Assembly: GCF_026340095.1 (NCBI RefSeq)
Contig: NZ_JAPEPO010000002.1
Coordinates: 620,001-684,000 of the forward strand
Direction of reading: 5' to 3'
DNA: 64,000 nt
From: Streptomyces sp. NBC_01446
GTDB taxonomy: Bacteria > Actinomycetota > Actinomycetes > Streptomycetales > Streptomycetaceae
Below the pieces are notes generated by a model. The model made no database searches. It was not told the origin of the DNA and saw nothing but the letters and a program-made list of their open reading frames with translations. A program made the translations under genes and the position numbers. Positions 8,840 through 16,939 of this stretch are shown piece by piece (the first letter of the stretch is position 1; every line of letters begins with the position of its first letter).

Positions 8840-9672
8840 CCTCCACCCCCCAATCCCCCGCCGCCCCAACTGCCCCGCCCGTGCTCGAGTTCCAGGACCT
8901 GCGCGTCGACTTCCGGCTCGCCGGTTCCACCGTCCACGCCGTCCGCGGTGTGAACCTGTCCGTCGCGGCCGGTGAGACGCTCGCCGTCGTCGGCGAGTCC
9001 GGCAGCGGCAAGTCGGCCACGGCCCTGTCCGCGCTCCGTCTCAATCCCGAACCTCCCTCCGTGTATGCGGGCGGCGAGATCCTGCTCGACGGCCGCGACG
9101 TGCTCGGCCTGAGCGAACGGCAGCTGCGCCGGGTCCGCGGCGCCGAGATCTCCATGGTGTTCCAGGACCCCATGACCAGCCTCGACCCGCTTCAGCGAGT
9201 CGGCCACCAGATCACGGAAGTGCTGAGGCTGCACGGCGACCACACCCGGGCCGAGGCGCGCAACGCCGCGCTGACCGCGCTCGACGAGGTCGGTATCCCC
9301 GACCCGGAACGACGCTTCCGTCAGTATCCGCACGAGCTGTCCGGCGGACTGCGCCAGCGCGTCATGATCGCCTCCGCGCTCGTGGCCCGGCCGCGCGTCC
9401 TCATCGCCGACGAGCCCACGACCGCCCTCGACGTGACCGTGCAGCGGCAGATCCTCGATCTGCTCGTGCGGCTGCAGCACCGCCACGGGATGGCGGTGGT
9501 GCTGATCACCCACGACCTCGGCGTCGTCGCCGAGACCGCGGACCGGGTCGCCGTCATGCGCCACGGCGAGGTCGTCGAGACCGGGGATGTGGAGCAGGTC
9601 TTCGCCCGCCCTGCCGCGCCCTACACCCGCCGTCTGCTCGACGCCACCCCCCGACTGGAGCCTGTCGCATGA
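8836..9672 (+). CDS. ABC transporter ATPase, OppD type
   Basis: A 278-residue ATPase with Walker A GESGSGKS, Q-loop FQDP, signature LSGGLRQR, Walker B VLIADEP and switch histidine in ITHDLG. The C-terminal APYTRRLLDATP is a short version of the oligopeptide-ATPase tail. The usual long C-terminal extension with an iron-sulfur site is absent. It pairs with the downstream OppF-type ATPase, overlapping by ATGA. Confidence 0.94.
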   Translation: MTSTPQSPAAPTAPPVLEFQDLRVDFRLAGSTVHAVRGVNLSVAAGETLAVVGESGSGKSATALSALRLNPEPPSVYAGGEILLDGRDVLGLSERQLRRVRGAEISMVFQDPMTSLDPLQRVGHQITEVLRLHGDHTRAEARNAALTALDEVGIPDPERRFRQYPHELSGGLRQRVMIASALVARPRVLIADEPTTALDVTVQRQILDLLVRLQHRHGMAVVLITHDLGVVAETADRVAVMRHGEVVETGDVEQVFARPAAPYTRRLLDATPRLEPVA

Positions 9673-10526
9673 CCAGTTCGCACACCGCCGAACCGCTCCT
9701 GGACATCCGCGACCTGCGCAAGGAGTTCCCCGGGCAGCCGCCGAGCGTCGCCGTCGACGACGTCAGCCTGACCGTCACCGAGGGAGAGACCTTTGCCCTC
9801 GTCGGGGAGTCCGGCTGCGGCAAGACGACCCTGACGCGGCTCCTGCTGCGGCTGCTGCCGCCGACGTCGGGCAGCGTACGGTTCGACGGGACGGATCTGC
9901 TGTCGCTGGACCACGCGGCCCTGCGCCCGTTCCGGCGGCAGATGCAGGTCGTGCTCCAGGACCCGTACTCCAGCATGAATCCGCGGCTGCGGATCGCCGA
10001 CATCGTCGCCGAGCCGCTCGTCACCCACGAGGAGTGGGCGCGCGGCCGGCGCGGGCGGGCCCGGACCCGCGAGCGGGTGTGCGAACTCCTCGACGCCGTC
10101 GGTCTCGACGCGGGCATTGTCGACCGCTACCCGCACGAGTTCTCCGGGGGACAGCGCCAGCGCATCTCGATCGCACGCGCCCTGGCCCTCGAACCGCGCC
10201 TGGTGGTCCTCGACGAGCCGACCAGCGCGCTCGACGTCTCCGTCCAGGCACGCGTCCTCGACCTGTTGGCCGACCTCCAGCAGCGCCTTGGCCTGACGTA
10301 CTTCTTCATCTCGCACAACTTGGCCGTCGTCAGCCGGATCGCCGACCGGGTGGCCGTGATGCGGCAGGGCCGCATCGTCGAGACCGGTACCGCCCGGCAG
10401 GTGTTCACGACGCCCGAAGACCCCTACACGCGGCGGCTCCTCGACGCGGTTCCGGTCCCGGACCCGACGCGGGCGCGGCGCACCGCCGCCGTGGCCTCCG
10501 AATCGGCGGAGAGCACCATCGTATGA
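9669..10526 (+). CDS. ABC transporter ATPase, OppF type
   Basis: The 285-residue second ATPase: Walker A GESGCGKT, Q-loop LQDPYSSMNPRL, signature FSGGQRQR, Walker B LVVLDEP, and ISHNL, where the switch histidine is retained. The DPYTRRLLDAVP tail is present. It is the last gene of the importer operon and ends 8 bp from the convergent ROK gene. Confidence 0.94.
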   Translation: MTSSHTAEPLLDIRDLRKEFPGQPPSVAVDDVSLTVTEGETFALVGESGCGKTTLTRLLLRLLPPTSGSVRFDGTDLLSLDHAALRPFRRQMQVVLQDPYSSMNPRLRIADIVAEPLVTHEEWARGRRGRARTRERVCELLDAVGLDAGIVDRYPHEFSGGQRQRISIARALALEPRLVVLDEPTSALDVSVQARVLDLLADLQQRLGLTYFFISHNLAVVSRIADRVAVMRQGRIVETGTARQVFTTPEDPYTRRLLDAVPVPDPTRARRTAAVASESAESTIV

Positions 10527-10534
10527 GGCACTGC

Positions 10535-11491
10535 CTAACGCCCCGAAAGGACCAGTCCCGCCGCCCCGAGCAGGGCTCCGGTGTCCGAGGCCTCGCCCAG
10601 CACGACGCTCGGGGTCTCGGCACCGGTCAGGGCGTCGGCCCGCAGTCGCGCCTCCACCAGGGCCCGGAACGGCTCACCGCCGTCGAGTGCCTCCCCGTGC
10701 AGCACGAACAGGCCGCATGCGAACAACTGCTGGACCGTCGCGAGGCCCAGCACCAGGTTCTCGGCGTAGCGCTCGACGAGGTTCCGCGCGACCGGATCCT
10801 GCGACGCGGTGAGCGCCCCGAGCGAGGCGAGCTGCGGCGCCAGTCCACACTCGGCGGCCCGCTCACGCAGCCAGCGGGTGGTGGCCACGGTCTTCCAGCA
10901 GCCACGGCGCCCGCAGGTGCAGGGCTCGCCACTGGCCGTGACGGTCATGTGCGCGCCGCTGCGCCCGCCGGCCGGGGCCAGCACGTCGCCGTCGTAGAGG
11001 ATGCCGACGCCGAGCACCTCGCCCGTGGACACCGACGCGAAGGAGCGCCGTCCCCGTCCGGCGCCGAACCAGCGGTCCCCCAGCACCTGTACGCGTGCCC
11101 GGTGCTCGACCCGCACGGGCGCGCCCACCAGCGCCGCCACCCGGTCGGCGACCGGGTATCCGCTCAGCGCCGGGGCGTCGTTGACCTCCAGGATGCGTCC
11201 GGCGCCCGGATCCACCACGCCGGCCGCGGCCACGCCCACACCCACCGGGCCGTGCCCGGCGAACACCGCCACCGCCCGCTCGAGGGCGTCGTCCACCCCG
11301 TCCTGCGACGGGTCGCCGGTGTCGTAGAACCCCTCGGTCCGGCCCAGTACGACGCCGGTGCGGGAGAGCCGCGCGGCTCGCACCACACCCGGCAGCACCT
11401 CAACGGCGCCGAGCACGCCCTCGTCCCCACTCACCCTGGCATCCGGCACCGGATCGGGGACCAACCGCAAAGGAAAACGTTCATGCGCCAT
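10535..11491 (-). CDS. ROK-family protein with degenerate sugar-kinase active site
   Basis: A 318-residue ROK-fold protein. The zinc signature is recognisable as GAHMTVTASGEPCTCGRRGC. Three features are unusual. The N-terminal ATP-binding DxGGT motif is not visible. The catalytic region, normally ENDAN, reads EHRAR, replacing the catalytic Asp by Arg. The residues after the zinc Cys are WKT instead of the usual LE. No N-terminal helix-turn-helix is present, so it is neither a normal ROK repressor nor an active kinase by inspection. It diverges from the creatininase-enolase-RidA operon by 41 bp. It may act as a ligand sensor or accessory protein. Confidence 0.72.
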   Translation of the reverse strand: MAHERFPLRLVPDPVPDARVSGDEGVLGAVEVLPGVVRAARLSRTGVVLGRTEGFYDTGDPSQDGVDDALERAVAVFAGHGPVGVGVAAAGVVDPGAGRILEVNDAPALSGYPVADRVAALVGAPVRVEHRARVQVLGDRWFGAGRGRRSFASVSTGEVLGVGILYDGDVLAPAGGRSGAHMTVTASGEPCTCGRRGCWKTVATTRWLRERAAECGLAPQLASLGALTASQDPVARNLVERYAENLVLGLATVQQLFACGLFVLHGEALDGGEPFRALVEARLRADALTGAETPSVVLGEASDTGALLGAAGLVLSGR

Positions 11492-11532
11492 GCGCCGACT
11501 CTGTCACGCCGCCGAAGCGGGCGGGCAGTGGC

Positions 11533-12414
11533 ATGACTCACCGGAATCTGACGGAGGCGACCTGGCGCGAAACGCGCGCCGCCGCCGGAGACGCCATCGC
11601 CGTCCTGCCGATCGGCTCGCAGGAGCAGCATGCCGGGCATCTGCCGATGGGCACGGACACGATGCTCGCGGACGCGGTCGTCGGCCGTGCCCTGGACCTG
11701 CTGGCCGAGGAGGCCGGCCCCGACACCCCCGTGCCCGACCTCGTCCGGCTCCCGACGCTGCCGTACGGGCACAGCCCGCACCATCTGTTCGCCGCGGCGC
11801 TCACGCTGTCGGCCCCGGTGCTCGGCACCGTGCTAGACGAGCTGCTCGACTCCCTCGCGGAGTGCGGGTACGGCCGCGTCCTCGTCGTCAACGGGCACGG
11901 GGGCAACGACGAGATCGTCCGCCTCGCCGTCAAGCGCTTCGCGCTGCGCGCCGAGGTGACGGCGGCGGCGTGCTCGTACTGGACACTCCTCGACACGGTC
12001 GAGACAGAGGAGGCGACGGTCGAGACAGAGGAGGCCACGGTCGAGGACGCGGCGGGCGCCGCCAGCAACTGGAGCGATGCCGCCGTGGCCCCGTGCGGAG
12101 CGGGCGACCGGGCCGGTCTTGTGCCTGGGCACGCCGGCTGGTTCGAGACGTCGCTGATGCTCGCCGCCCATCCGGAACTGGTGCGCGCCGAGCGTCCCGC
12201 ACAGCCGCCGGTCGAACCCCCACCCCTGTTCGACAAGCCCCCGTACCCGGGCCTGACTGTCGAGCGGCACGGCGAATGGGAGCGGGTCGGCGGCGCCACC
12301 GACGACGCCGCCGGGGCCGACGCCCGCGACGGCGCCCGCCTGCTGGACCGCTGCGCCCGCGGGCTGGCCCGCGCCCTCCTCGCCTTCGACGCCGCCACCC
12401 GCCCCACCGCTTGA
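11533..12414 (+). CDS. Creatininase-family metal-dependent amidohydrolase
   Basis: A 293-residue member of the creatininase/MftE-like family. Metal ligands are readable: GSQEQHAGHLPMGTDT supplies Glu31, His33 and Asp42; VVNGHGGND supplies His122; PGHAGWFETSLML supplies Glu205. The family opens cyclic or linear amide bonds. A low-complexity insertion, VETEEAT repeated twice, sits near residue 156-169 and is encoded by a 21-bp direct repeat. It begins a three-gene operon with an enolase and RidA. In this context it probably hydrolyses an amide in the compound brought in by the adjacent importer; this is inferred. Confidence 0.88.
   Translation: MTHRNLTEATWRETRAAAGDAIAVLPIGSQEQHAGHLPMGTDTMLADAVVGRALDLLAEEAGPDTPVPDLVRLPTLPYGHSPHHLFAAALTLSAPVLGTVLDELLDSLAECGYGRVLVVNGHGGNDEIVRLAVKRFALRAEVTAAACSYWTLLDTVETEEATVETEEATVEDAAGAASNWSDAAVAPCGAGDRAGLVPGHAGWFETSLMLAAHPELVRAERPAQPPVEPPPLFDKPPYPGLTVERHGEWERVGGATDDAAGADARDGARLLDRCARGLARALLAFDAATRPTA
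11998..12039 (+). repeat. 21-bp in-frame tandem duplication in creatininase gene
   Basis: Two copies of a unit beginning GTCGAGACAGAGGAGGC, differing at one base, encode VETEEAT twice. The insertion is in a surface-like region between the two metal-binding halves and keeps the frame. Confidence 0.85.
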
Positions 12415-12464
12415 CCCATCCCGCGTCGCCCCGGGCGACCGTGACCCTGAGGAACAAGAACCAC

Positions 12465-13592
12465 ATGAAGATCACCGACGTCGATGTCCACGTCGTCAAC
12501 CTGCCCCTGGTCAACCCGTTCACGAGCTCCTTCGAGACCAAGACCGGCGAGACCCGCACGGTGGTGCGTATCCGCACCGACTCCGGCATCGAGGGCTGGG
12601 GCGAGACGATGTGGGGCCGGCCGGTCGCCGCGATCGTCCGCAACCTCGCCGAGGACCTGATCGGCACCAGCCCGTTCGCCCTGGAGGCCTTCCACCGCAG
12701 GCACCACATGGTGCCGTTCTTCTACGGCTACCTCGGCTACGCGGCCCTCGCCGCCCTGGACGTGGCCTGCTGGGACGCCATGGGCAAGGCGACGGGCCAG
12801 TCGGTCACCGACCTGCTCGGCGGCCCCGTACGCGACGAGGTCCCGCTGACCGCGCTCATCACCCGCGCCGACGCTCCCGGGGTCCTGCCGGGCGACCTGC
12901 CCGGCGCCCTCGCCGAGCACACGGAGCGCGTGGTGCGCGAGGGCGGGTTCCAGGCCGTCAAGCTCAAGGGCACCACGGACGTGCAGGGCGACGTGGCGAT
13001 CCTGCGGGCCCTGCGCGAGACCCTGCCGGAGGTGAGCCTGCGTGTCGACCCGAACGCCGCGTGGTCCGTGCCGGACTCGGTACGCGCCGGCATCGCCCTG
13101 GAGGAGCTGGACCTCGAGTACCTGGAGGACCCCTGCACCGGCATCGAAGGCATGAGCCAGGTCCGCGCCAAGGTCCGCATCCCGCTGTGCACGAACATGT
13201 GCGTCGTCCGGTTCGAGGACTTCGCGCCGGCGGTCCGGCTGGGCGCGGTCGACGTGATCCACGGTGACGTCTACAAGTGGGGCGGCATCGCCCCCACCAA
13301 GTCGCTGGCCGCGCACTGCGAGACCTTCGGTCTCGGTATGAACCTGCACAGCGGCGGCGAGCTCGGCATCGCCACCGCCGCACACCTCGCGGTGGTCGCC
13401 AGCACCCCGGTGCTGTCGCGCGCCATCGACTCCATGTACTACCTGCACGCGGACGACATCATCGAGCCGCTCACCCTGCGCGAGGGGCGCCTGACGGTCC
13501 CCACGGGGCCGGGTCTCGGCGTCACCGTCGACGAGGACAAGCTCCGCCACTACGCCGCGGTCAACGAGCGCGAGGGAGACCTGCAGCGATGA
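12465..13592 (+). CDS. Enolase-superfamily sugar-acid dehydratase (glucarate dehydratase-like)
   Basis: A 375-residue mandelate racemase/glucarate dehydratase homologue. All expected catalytic positions are visible: Lys166-x-Lys168 in VKLKG, Asp195 and Asn197 in RVDPNAAW, Glu221 in YLEDPC, Asn244 in CTNM, Asp268 in HGDVYKWGG and His295 in NLHSGG. The Asp/His dyad and TNM motif fit the glucarate-dehydratase subgroup, which dehydrates sugar diacids. It does not fit dipeptide epimerases, which would have Lys where Asp268 lies. It is shorter than E. coli GudD (about 446 residues). The ATG at 12465 follows a GAGG site, and the stop overlaps the RidA start. Confidence 0.85.
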   Translation: MKITDVDVHVVNLPLVNPFTSSFETKTGETRTVVRIRTDSGIEGWGETMWGRPVAAIVRNLAEDLIGTSPFALEAFHRRHHMVPFFYGYLGYAALAALDVACWDAMGKATGQSVTDLLGGPVRDEVPLTALITRADAPGVLPGDLPGALAEHTERVVREGGFQAVKLKGTTDVQGDVAILRALRETLPEVSLRVDPNAAWSVPDSVRAGIALEELDLEYLEDPCTGIEGMSQVRAKVRIPLCTNMCVVRFEDFAPAVRLGAVDVIHGDVYKWGGIAPTKSLAAHCETFGLGMNLHSGGELGIATAAHLAVVASTPVLSRAIDSMYYLHADDIIEPLTLREGRLTVPTGPGLGVTVDEDKLRHYAAVNEREGDLQR

Positions 13593-14008
13593 CCACCCAC
13601 ACGCACCCCGCCTCGCGCCGTGCACTCTCCACGGAGCGGGCACCCGCGCCCGCCGGCGGTTACAGCCAGGGCATCGCCGCGGGCCCCTACGTGTTCACCT
13701 CGGGGTTCGGTCCGCAGGACCCGGAGACCGGCGCCGTCGCCGACACCGTGGAGGAGCAGACCCGCCAGGTACTGCGGAACGTGCGGTCCGTCCTGGAGGA
13801 GGCCGGGCTGGGTCTGGACGACGTGGTGAAGGCCACGGTGCATCTCCAGCACCTGCACCGCGACTTCGCCGGCTTCGACCGGGTCTACCGCGAGCACTTC
13901 ACCGATCCCCGGCCCGTGCGCACCACGGTCGGCTCGGATCTCATGAACATCCTGGTGGAGATCGACGTGGTCGCCCTGCGCCGCCCGGCCCCGGACCAAG
14001 CCGACTGA
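13589..14008 (+). CDS. RidA-family enamine/imine deaminase
   Basis: A 139-residue YjgF/RidA protein. It shows GGYSQGI, the conserved VFTSGFGPQDPETG segment, VVKATVHLQHLHRDFAGFDRVY (in two parts) and the closing R-T-T-V substrate loop near PRPVRTTVGSDLM. RidA proteins hydrolyse reactive enamines and imines to keto acids and ammonia. It is the last gene of the creatininase-enolase operon, overlapping by ATGA, so an enamine intermediate in this catabolic route is likely. Confidence 0.9.
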   Translation: MTTHTHPASRRALSTERAPAPAGGYSQGIAAGPYVFTSGFGPQDPETGAVADTVEEQTRQVLRNVRSVLEEAGLGLDDVVKATVHLQHLHRDFAGFDRVYREHFTDPRPVRTTVGSDLMNILVEIDVVALRRPAPDQAD

Positions 14009-14026
14009 GCGGTCGCGTACGTCCGG

Positions 14027-14063
14027 TGGGGTGCGGGTCGCGCAGCCGGCGGCCCGCACCCCA
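14027..14063 (+). terminator. GC-rich hairpin after ridA-like gene
   Basis: TGGGGTGCGGG (14027-14037) and CCCGCACCCCA (14053-14063) form a perfect 11-bp stem with a 15-base loop, 18 bp after the operon's last stop codon. No U tract follows. Confidence 0.7.
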
Positions 14064-14278
14064 CGGCCCGGTTCTCTGGTCTGTGGTCCGGTCCTCCGGC
14101 GCCGCCGGACCAGCCGTTACGCCCCGGTCTCCCGGTCCGCACGCGATGGCGCCACCTTCGCGGTACACCGCGCCTGGGCACTGCTGCGCACGGCACACGG
14201 CGCACGGCGCACGGACAATCGGCTACCCGACCCGCGCACCTACGCCTGGGGCATCACCTCCATGGCACCGAGAGCACT

Positions 14279-14830
14279 TTGGCCCTGATCAGGAACCATC
14301 CCCCACACCCACCGGACACCACCGGCGCCGGAGCGCACGGGCTCCCCCGGCGACCCCGCACACGCGAATCGGTGCGCCACACTCTGGAACGGCACTCCCC
14401 CGCCCTGCTGGTCGCAACACGCAACGCGCTCGCCGCATGCCTGGCCGCGCCGGTGGCCCAACTCGCCTAGATCGGCCACCTGTAATGGGCCGTGCTCTCC
14501 TCGACGATCGTGCTGCACACCGGAATCGACCGCGGTTCGGCGACGCTCCGCGCGGCCCACCGGATCACCGGCACCTGCCTGGGCGTTCTCGCCGTCGCCG
14601 CCATCGAGACGCTCCACCCCTCACGTCCCGCCGAACTCGCCCCGATGCTCGGCGGCGTCCTCGGCATGAACCTGCCGCTTCCTCGCCACTACAGCCTCGC
14701 CGTCATCTGCGTCACGCTCATGGCGATGATGGCCAACACCACCTCCGACCCCGCACTGCCGGTGCCGGCCCTGCTGGCCGACCGTCTCGAGGAGACAGCC
14801 TTCGGAGTTCTCGACCGAGGGTGCGCAGCC
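14279..14830 (+). pseudogene. FUSC-family membrane protein remnant with two stop codons
   Basis: One reading frame encodes HSPALLVATRNALAACLAAPVAQLA, a TAG at 14468, IGHL, a TAA at 14483, then WAVLSSTIVLHTGIDRG, ATLRAAHRITGTCLGVLAVAAIE and further hydrophobic stretches (quoted in parts). This is the pattern of the C-terminal FUSC domain of YccS/aromatic-acid-exporter-like proteins, where the two stops fall in a normally continuous segment (compare GIGHPYWAVLS-type sequence). The start and the 3' end are degraded. The same frame runs on to 15037 without further homology that I recognise. It is probably not functional. Confidence 0.7.
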
Positions 14831-15350
14831 GATGAGCCGAGCCCCAGTCCCCGCCGGCGGAGACCGTCGCCGCGTATCGCCACAGCTCGTACAGCACACG
14901 CCGCGCAGTGCCGCGCGTACGGGGCCGGAGTTCCGCCTTCGGGGGGCCTTGCGAGCGCAGCAGGGGCGCCGATCGTTGACCCTGCCAGCGGTGATCGGGA
15001 GGGCCGGCGGTCGGCCTGCCCGTCAGTGGCCAGATGAATCGTCGTGGTCAGCCCGCCTCGGGAAGCCCGACGGGCGGCCGGTCATCACCAGGTTGCCGTC
15101 CGGGGTGCGCCGCGCGAGGTCGCCGGTGCGGAAGTAGCCGTCGGTGGTGAAGCAGTGTGCGTTGTGGTCGGGTGCCCGGTAGTAGCCCCGCACGGTGTAC
15201 GGGCCGCGTGCCAGGAGTTCGCCGGGCTCGCCTTCGGGCACGTCCGCGCCGTCGACGTCGACGATGCGGATCTCATCGTCGGGCGAGAGGGGACGGCCCT
15301 GCGTGGTGAGCACGGTCTCGTCCGGAGCGGTGGGCCGGGTGAGAGTGAGC

Positions 15351-15354
15351 AGCC
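15351..15354. repeat. AGCC flank, left of TnpB element
   Basis: AGCC here and at 17175-17178 bracket the element. Keeping one copy restores the ligase frame exactly, so it behaves as a 4-bp target duplication or shared target sequence. Confidence 0.6.
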
Positions 15355-15365
15355 GTTGCTGAGGT

Positions 15366-15380
15366 CATAGTCAGATCTCA
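15366..15380. repeat. Left inverted end repeat of TnpB element
   Basis: CATAGTCAGATCTCA, the inverse of the right-end copy at 17142-17156 with one mismatch. It contains the CATAGTCA box also found, inverted, in the tnpB/HTH promoter region. Confidence 0.75.
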
Positions 15381-15387
15381 GCAATCC

Positions 15388-15401
15388 GTGCGTTTACGCA
15401 C
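15388..15401 (-). ncRNA. Subterminal hairpin, candidate 3' end of omega RNA
   Basis: GTGCGTTTACGCAC is a 5-bp stem with a 4-base loop lying between the tnpB stop and the left end. In TnpB systems the guide RNA (omega/reRNA) derives from the tnpB 3' region, and its guide is the sequence just outside the element. Here that guide would begin GGCTGCTCACTCTCAC in the broken ligase gene. The position fits, but no RNA evidence exists in the sequence alone. Confidence 0.4.
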
Positions 15402-15419
15402 AGATGGTCCTTAACGGTG

Positions 15420-16901
15420 TCACCACAGCCCGAGCTGGGCGGTGGTGTCCTGTTGAAGGTCTCGCGGTTCCTTCCGCCTGTGGGGCGGGTTTGCGCCACC
15501 TGCCCGCACCGGGTCAGCTTTGCGGCTGGCCCGGCTGGCGCGGGTCTTCTGGTCGGCTCCACGCGGTTTCGGCACGCTGGGCGTGCCCCGGTCTCCGGCC
15601 ACTCCGGTACCGGTTGTGCCGGCCGATGCGAGGTCGGCGAGGTTACGGGCAGCGTTCTCGTCCCGGTCGATGACCAGGCCGCACGCGTCGCAGGAGAACA
15701 CTCGCACGTGCAGGGGCAGTTTGGCTTTCACCGTCTTGCACGACGAGCAGGTTTTCGAGGACGGGTACCAGCGCGAGGCGACGACCGTGGGGCAGGCGTT
15801 GCGCCGGCCTTTATAGGTGAGCTGACGGCGGATCTCTGCGAATCCGGCATCGGCGATCTTCCGTGCCAGACGGCGGTTGCGGAGCATGCCGGCAACGTTG
15901 AGGTCTTCGACCACGACGGTGCCGTACTCGGCACGCACGGCGGTGGTGAGCTTGTGCAGCGCGTCTTCGCGCAGGTTCGCCACGCGGTGGTGCACGCGGT
16001 TGCGTTCGGCGTTCGCCTTGACCCATCGTTTCGACGGTTCCCGGCGGATAGTCTTGCCGGTGGCCCGGTCGTGCACGGCCGGCCCTTGGCGGCGCGACAC
16101 ACGACGGGACAGACGCCGCAGCCGCTTGCGTTCGCCCTCGTAGTGCTTGGGGTTGTCGACGTACCGGATCTCCCCGGCACCGTCGGCCATCACCGCGAGC
16201 ACCTTCACCCCGAGGTCGATACCGACTGCGACACCAGGACGGGCCACGCGGGTGATCTCCCGCTTGACCTCCATCTGGAAGGACACGAACCAGCGGCCCC
16301 GCTCATGCCGCACCGTCGCGGACAGGATGCGTGCCATTCCGGCCTGCACGCGGGCCACAAGCTTGACGGTGGACTCATGGGTGCGGATGGTTCCGAGCAC
16401 CGGCAGCGTCACGTGCCCCTCGTCGGCCACGCGGATGCTACCGGTGGTGAACCGGCACGCAAGACGGGCCTTGCGCTTGGACTTGAAACGTGGCGTACCC
16501 ATGCGGGCGCCCTTGCGGCGGCCGTTCTTCGACTTCGTGTAGTTGTCGAACGCGGCAGCCGCGTTGGCCAGGCCGGTGCTGTACGCCTCCTTGGAGTTCT
16601 CGTGCCACCAGTCGGCATAGCGCGGATCGGTGCGCTTGACCTGGTTGAACTCCTTACGCAGCGCGGGCAGCGACCACGGCCGCCACGGCGTCAGCTCCTC
16701 CTCGGCGACCCCGTACGAGACTTCCGCCTTGCGCTGCCACCACGAGGCCGTCACCCAGCCGACAGCCCAGTTGTACGCGGCCCGAGCAGCCCCGCAGTGC
16801 GACCGCAGCGCGGATTCCTCAGTCACATTCGGGTCCAGGGCGAAACGGAACGCCTGCACCACAAAGCCCGGCTGCGCCTGGAACTTTTTCACCCTGAACA
16901 C
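15420..16901 (-). CDS. tnpB: RNA-guided endonuclease TnpB
   Basis: A 493-residue TnpB with an intact RuvC-like nuclease core: Asp229 in VGIDLGVK, Glu332 in VVVEDLNVAGM, a zinc ribbon with Cys385, Cys388, Cys404 and Cys407, and DRDENAARNL at 412-421. The N-terminal OrfB_IS605 helix-turn-helix domain spans roughly residues 15-140. TnpB cuts DNA next to a short target-adjacent motif, guided by an RNA from the element end, and helps retain the element. The C-terminal 60 residues are Arg/Pro-rich and probably overlap the guide RNA gene. The start is GTG; a second GTG three codons later is better spaced from AGGGGG and may be the true start. Confidence 0.93.
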   Translation of the reverse strand: MFRVKKFQAQPGFVVQAFRFALDPNVTEESALRSHCGAARAAYNWAVGWVTASWWQRKAEVSYGVAEEELTPWRPWSLPALRKEFNQVKRTDPRYADWWHENSKEAYSTGLANAAAAFDNYTKSKNGRRKGARMGTPRFKSKRKARLACRFTTGSIRVADEGHVTLPVLGTIRTHESTVKLVARVQAGMARILSATVRHERGRWFVSFQMEVKREITRVARPGVAVGIDLGVKVLAVMADGAGEIRYVDNPKHYEGERKRLRRLSRRVSRRQGPAVHDRATGKTIRREPSKRWVKANAERNRVHHRVANLREDALHKLTTAVRAEYGTVVVEDLNVAGMLRNRRLARKIADAGFAEIRRQLTYKGRRNACPTVVASRWYPSSKTCSSCKTVKAKLPLHVRVFSCDACGLVIDRDENAARNLADLASAGTTGTGVAGDRGTPSVPKPRGADQKTRASRASRKADPVRAGGANPPHRRKEPRDLQQDTTAQLGLW

Positions 16902-16914
16902 CCCCTCACTAGCC

Positions 16915-16928
16915 AGTCATTGACTATG
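16915..16928. promoter_or_regulatory. Divergent tnpB/HTH promoter dyad
   Basis: The 38 bp between tnpB and the HTH ORF hold AGTCATTGACTATG: a near-palindrome AGTCA/TGACT overlapping a TGACTATG box. The same box lies at both element ends (inverted at 15366-15373, and CGACTATG at 17149-17156). A single DNA-binding protein could recognise all three. Confidence 0.5.
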
Positions 16929-16939
16929 CACTACGCATC

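Noticed and set aside
10535..11491. Glucokinase-type ROK enzyme
   Set aside because: The catalytic Asp and phosphate loop are absent, so it was not called a kinase.
12465..13592. Dipeptide epimerase as the identity of the enolase
   Set aside because: An Opp importer next door suggested it, but Asp268 and His295 replace the Lys and Asp pattern of epimerases and match glucarate dehydratase.
14492..15037. Intact 181-residue membrane protein gene
   Set aside because: The homology extends upstream through two stop codons, so it is a piece of a pseudogene.
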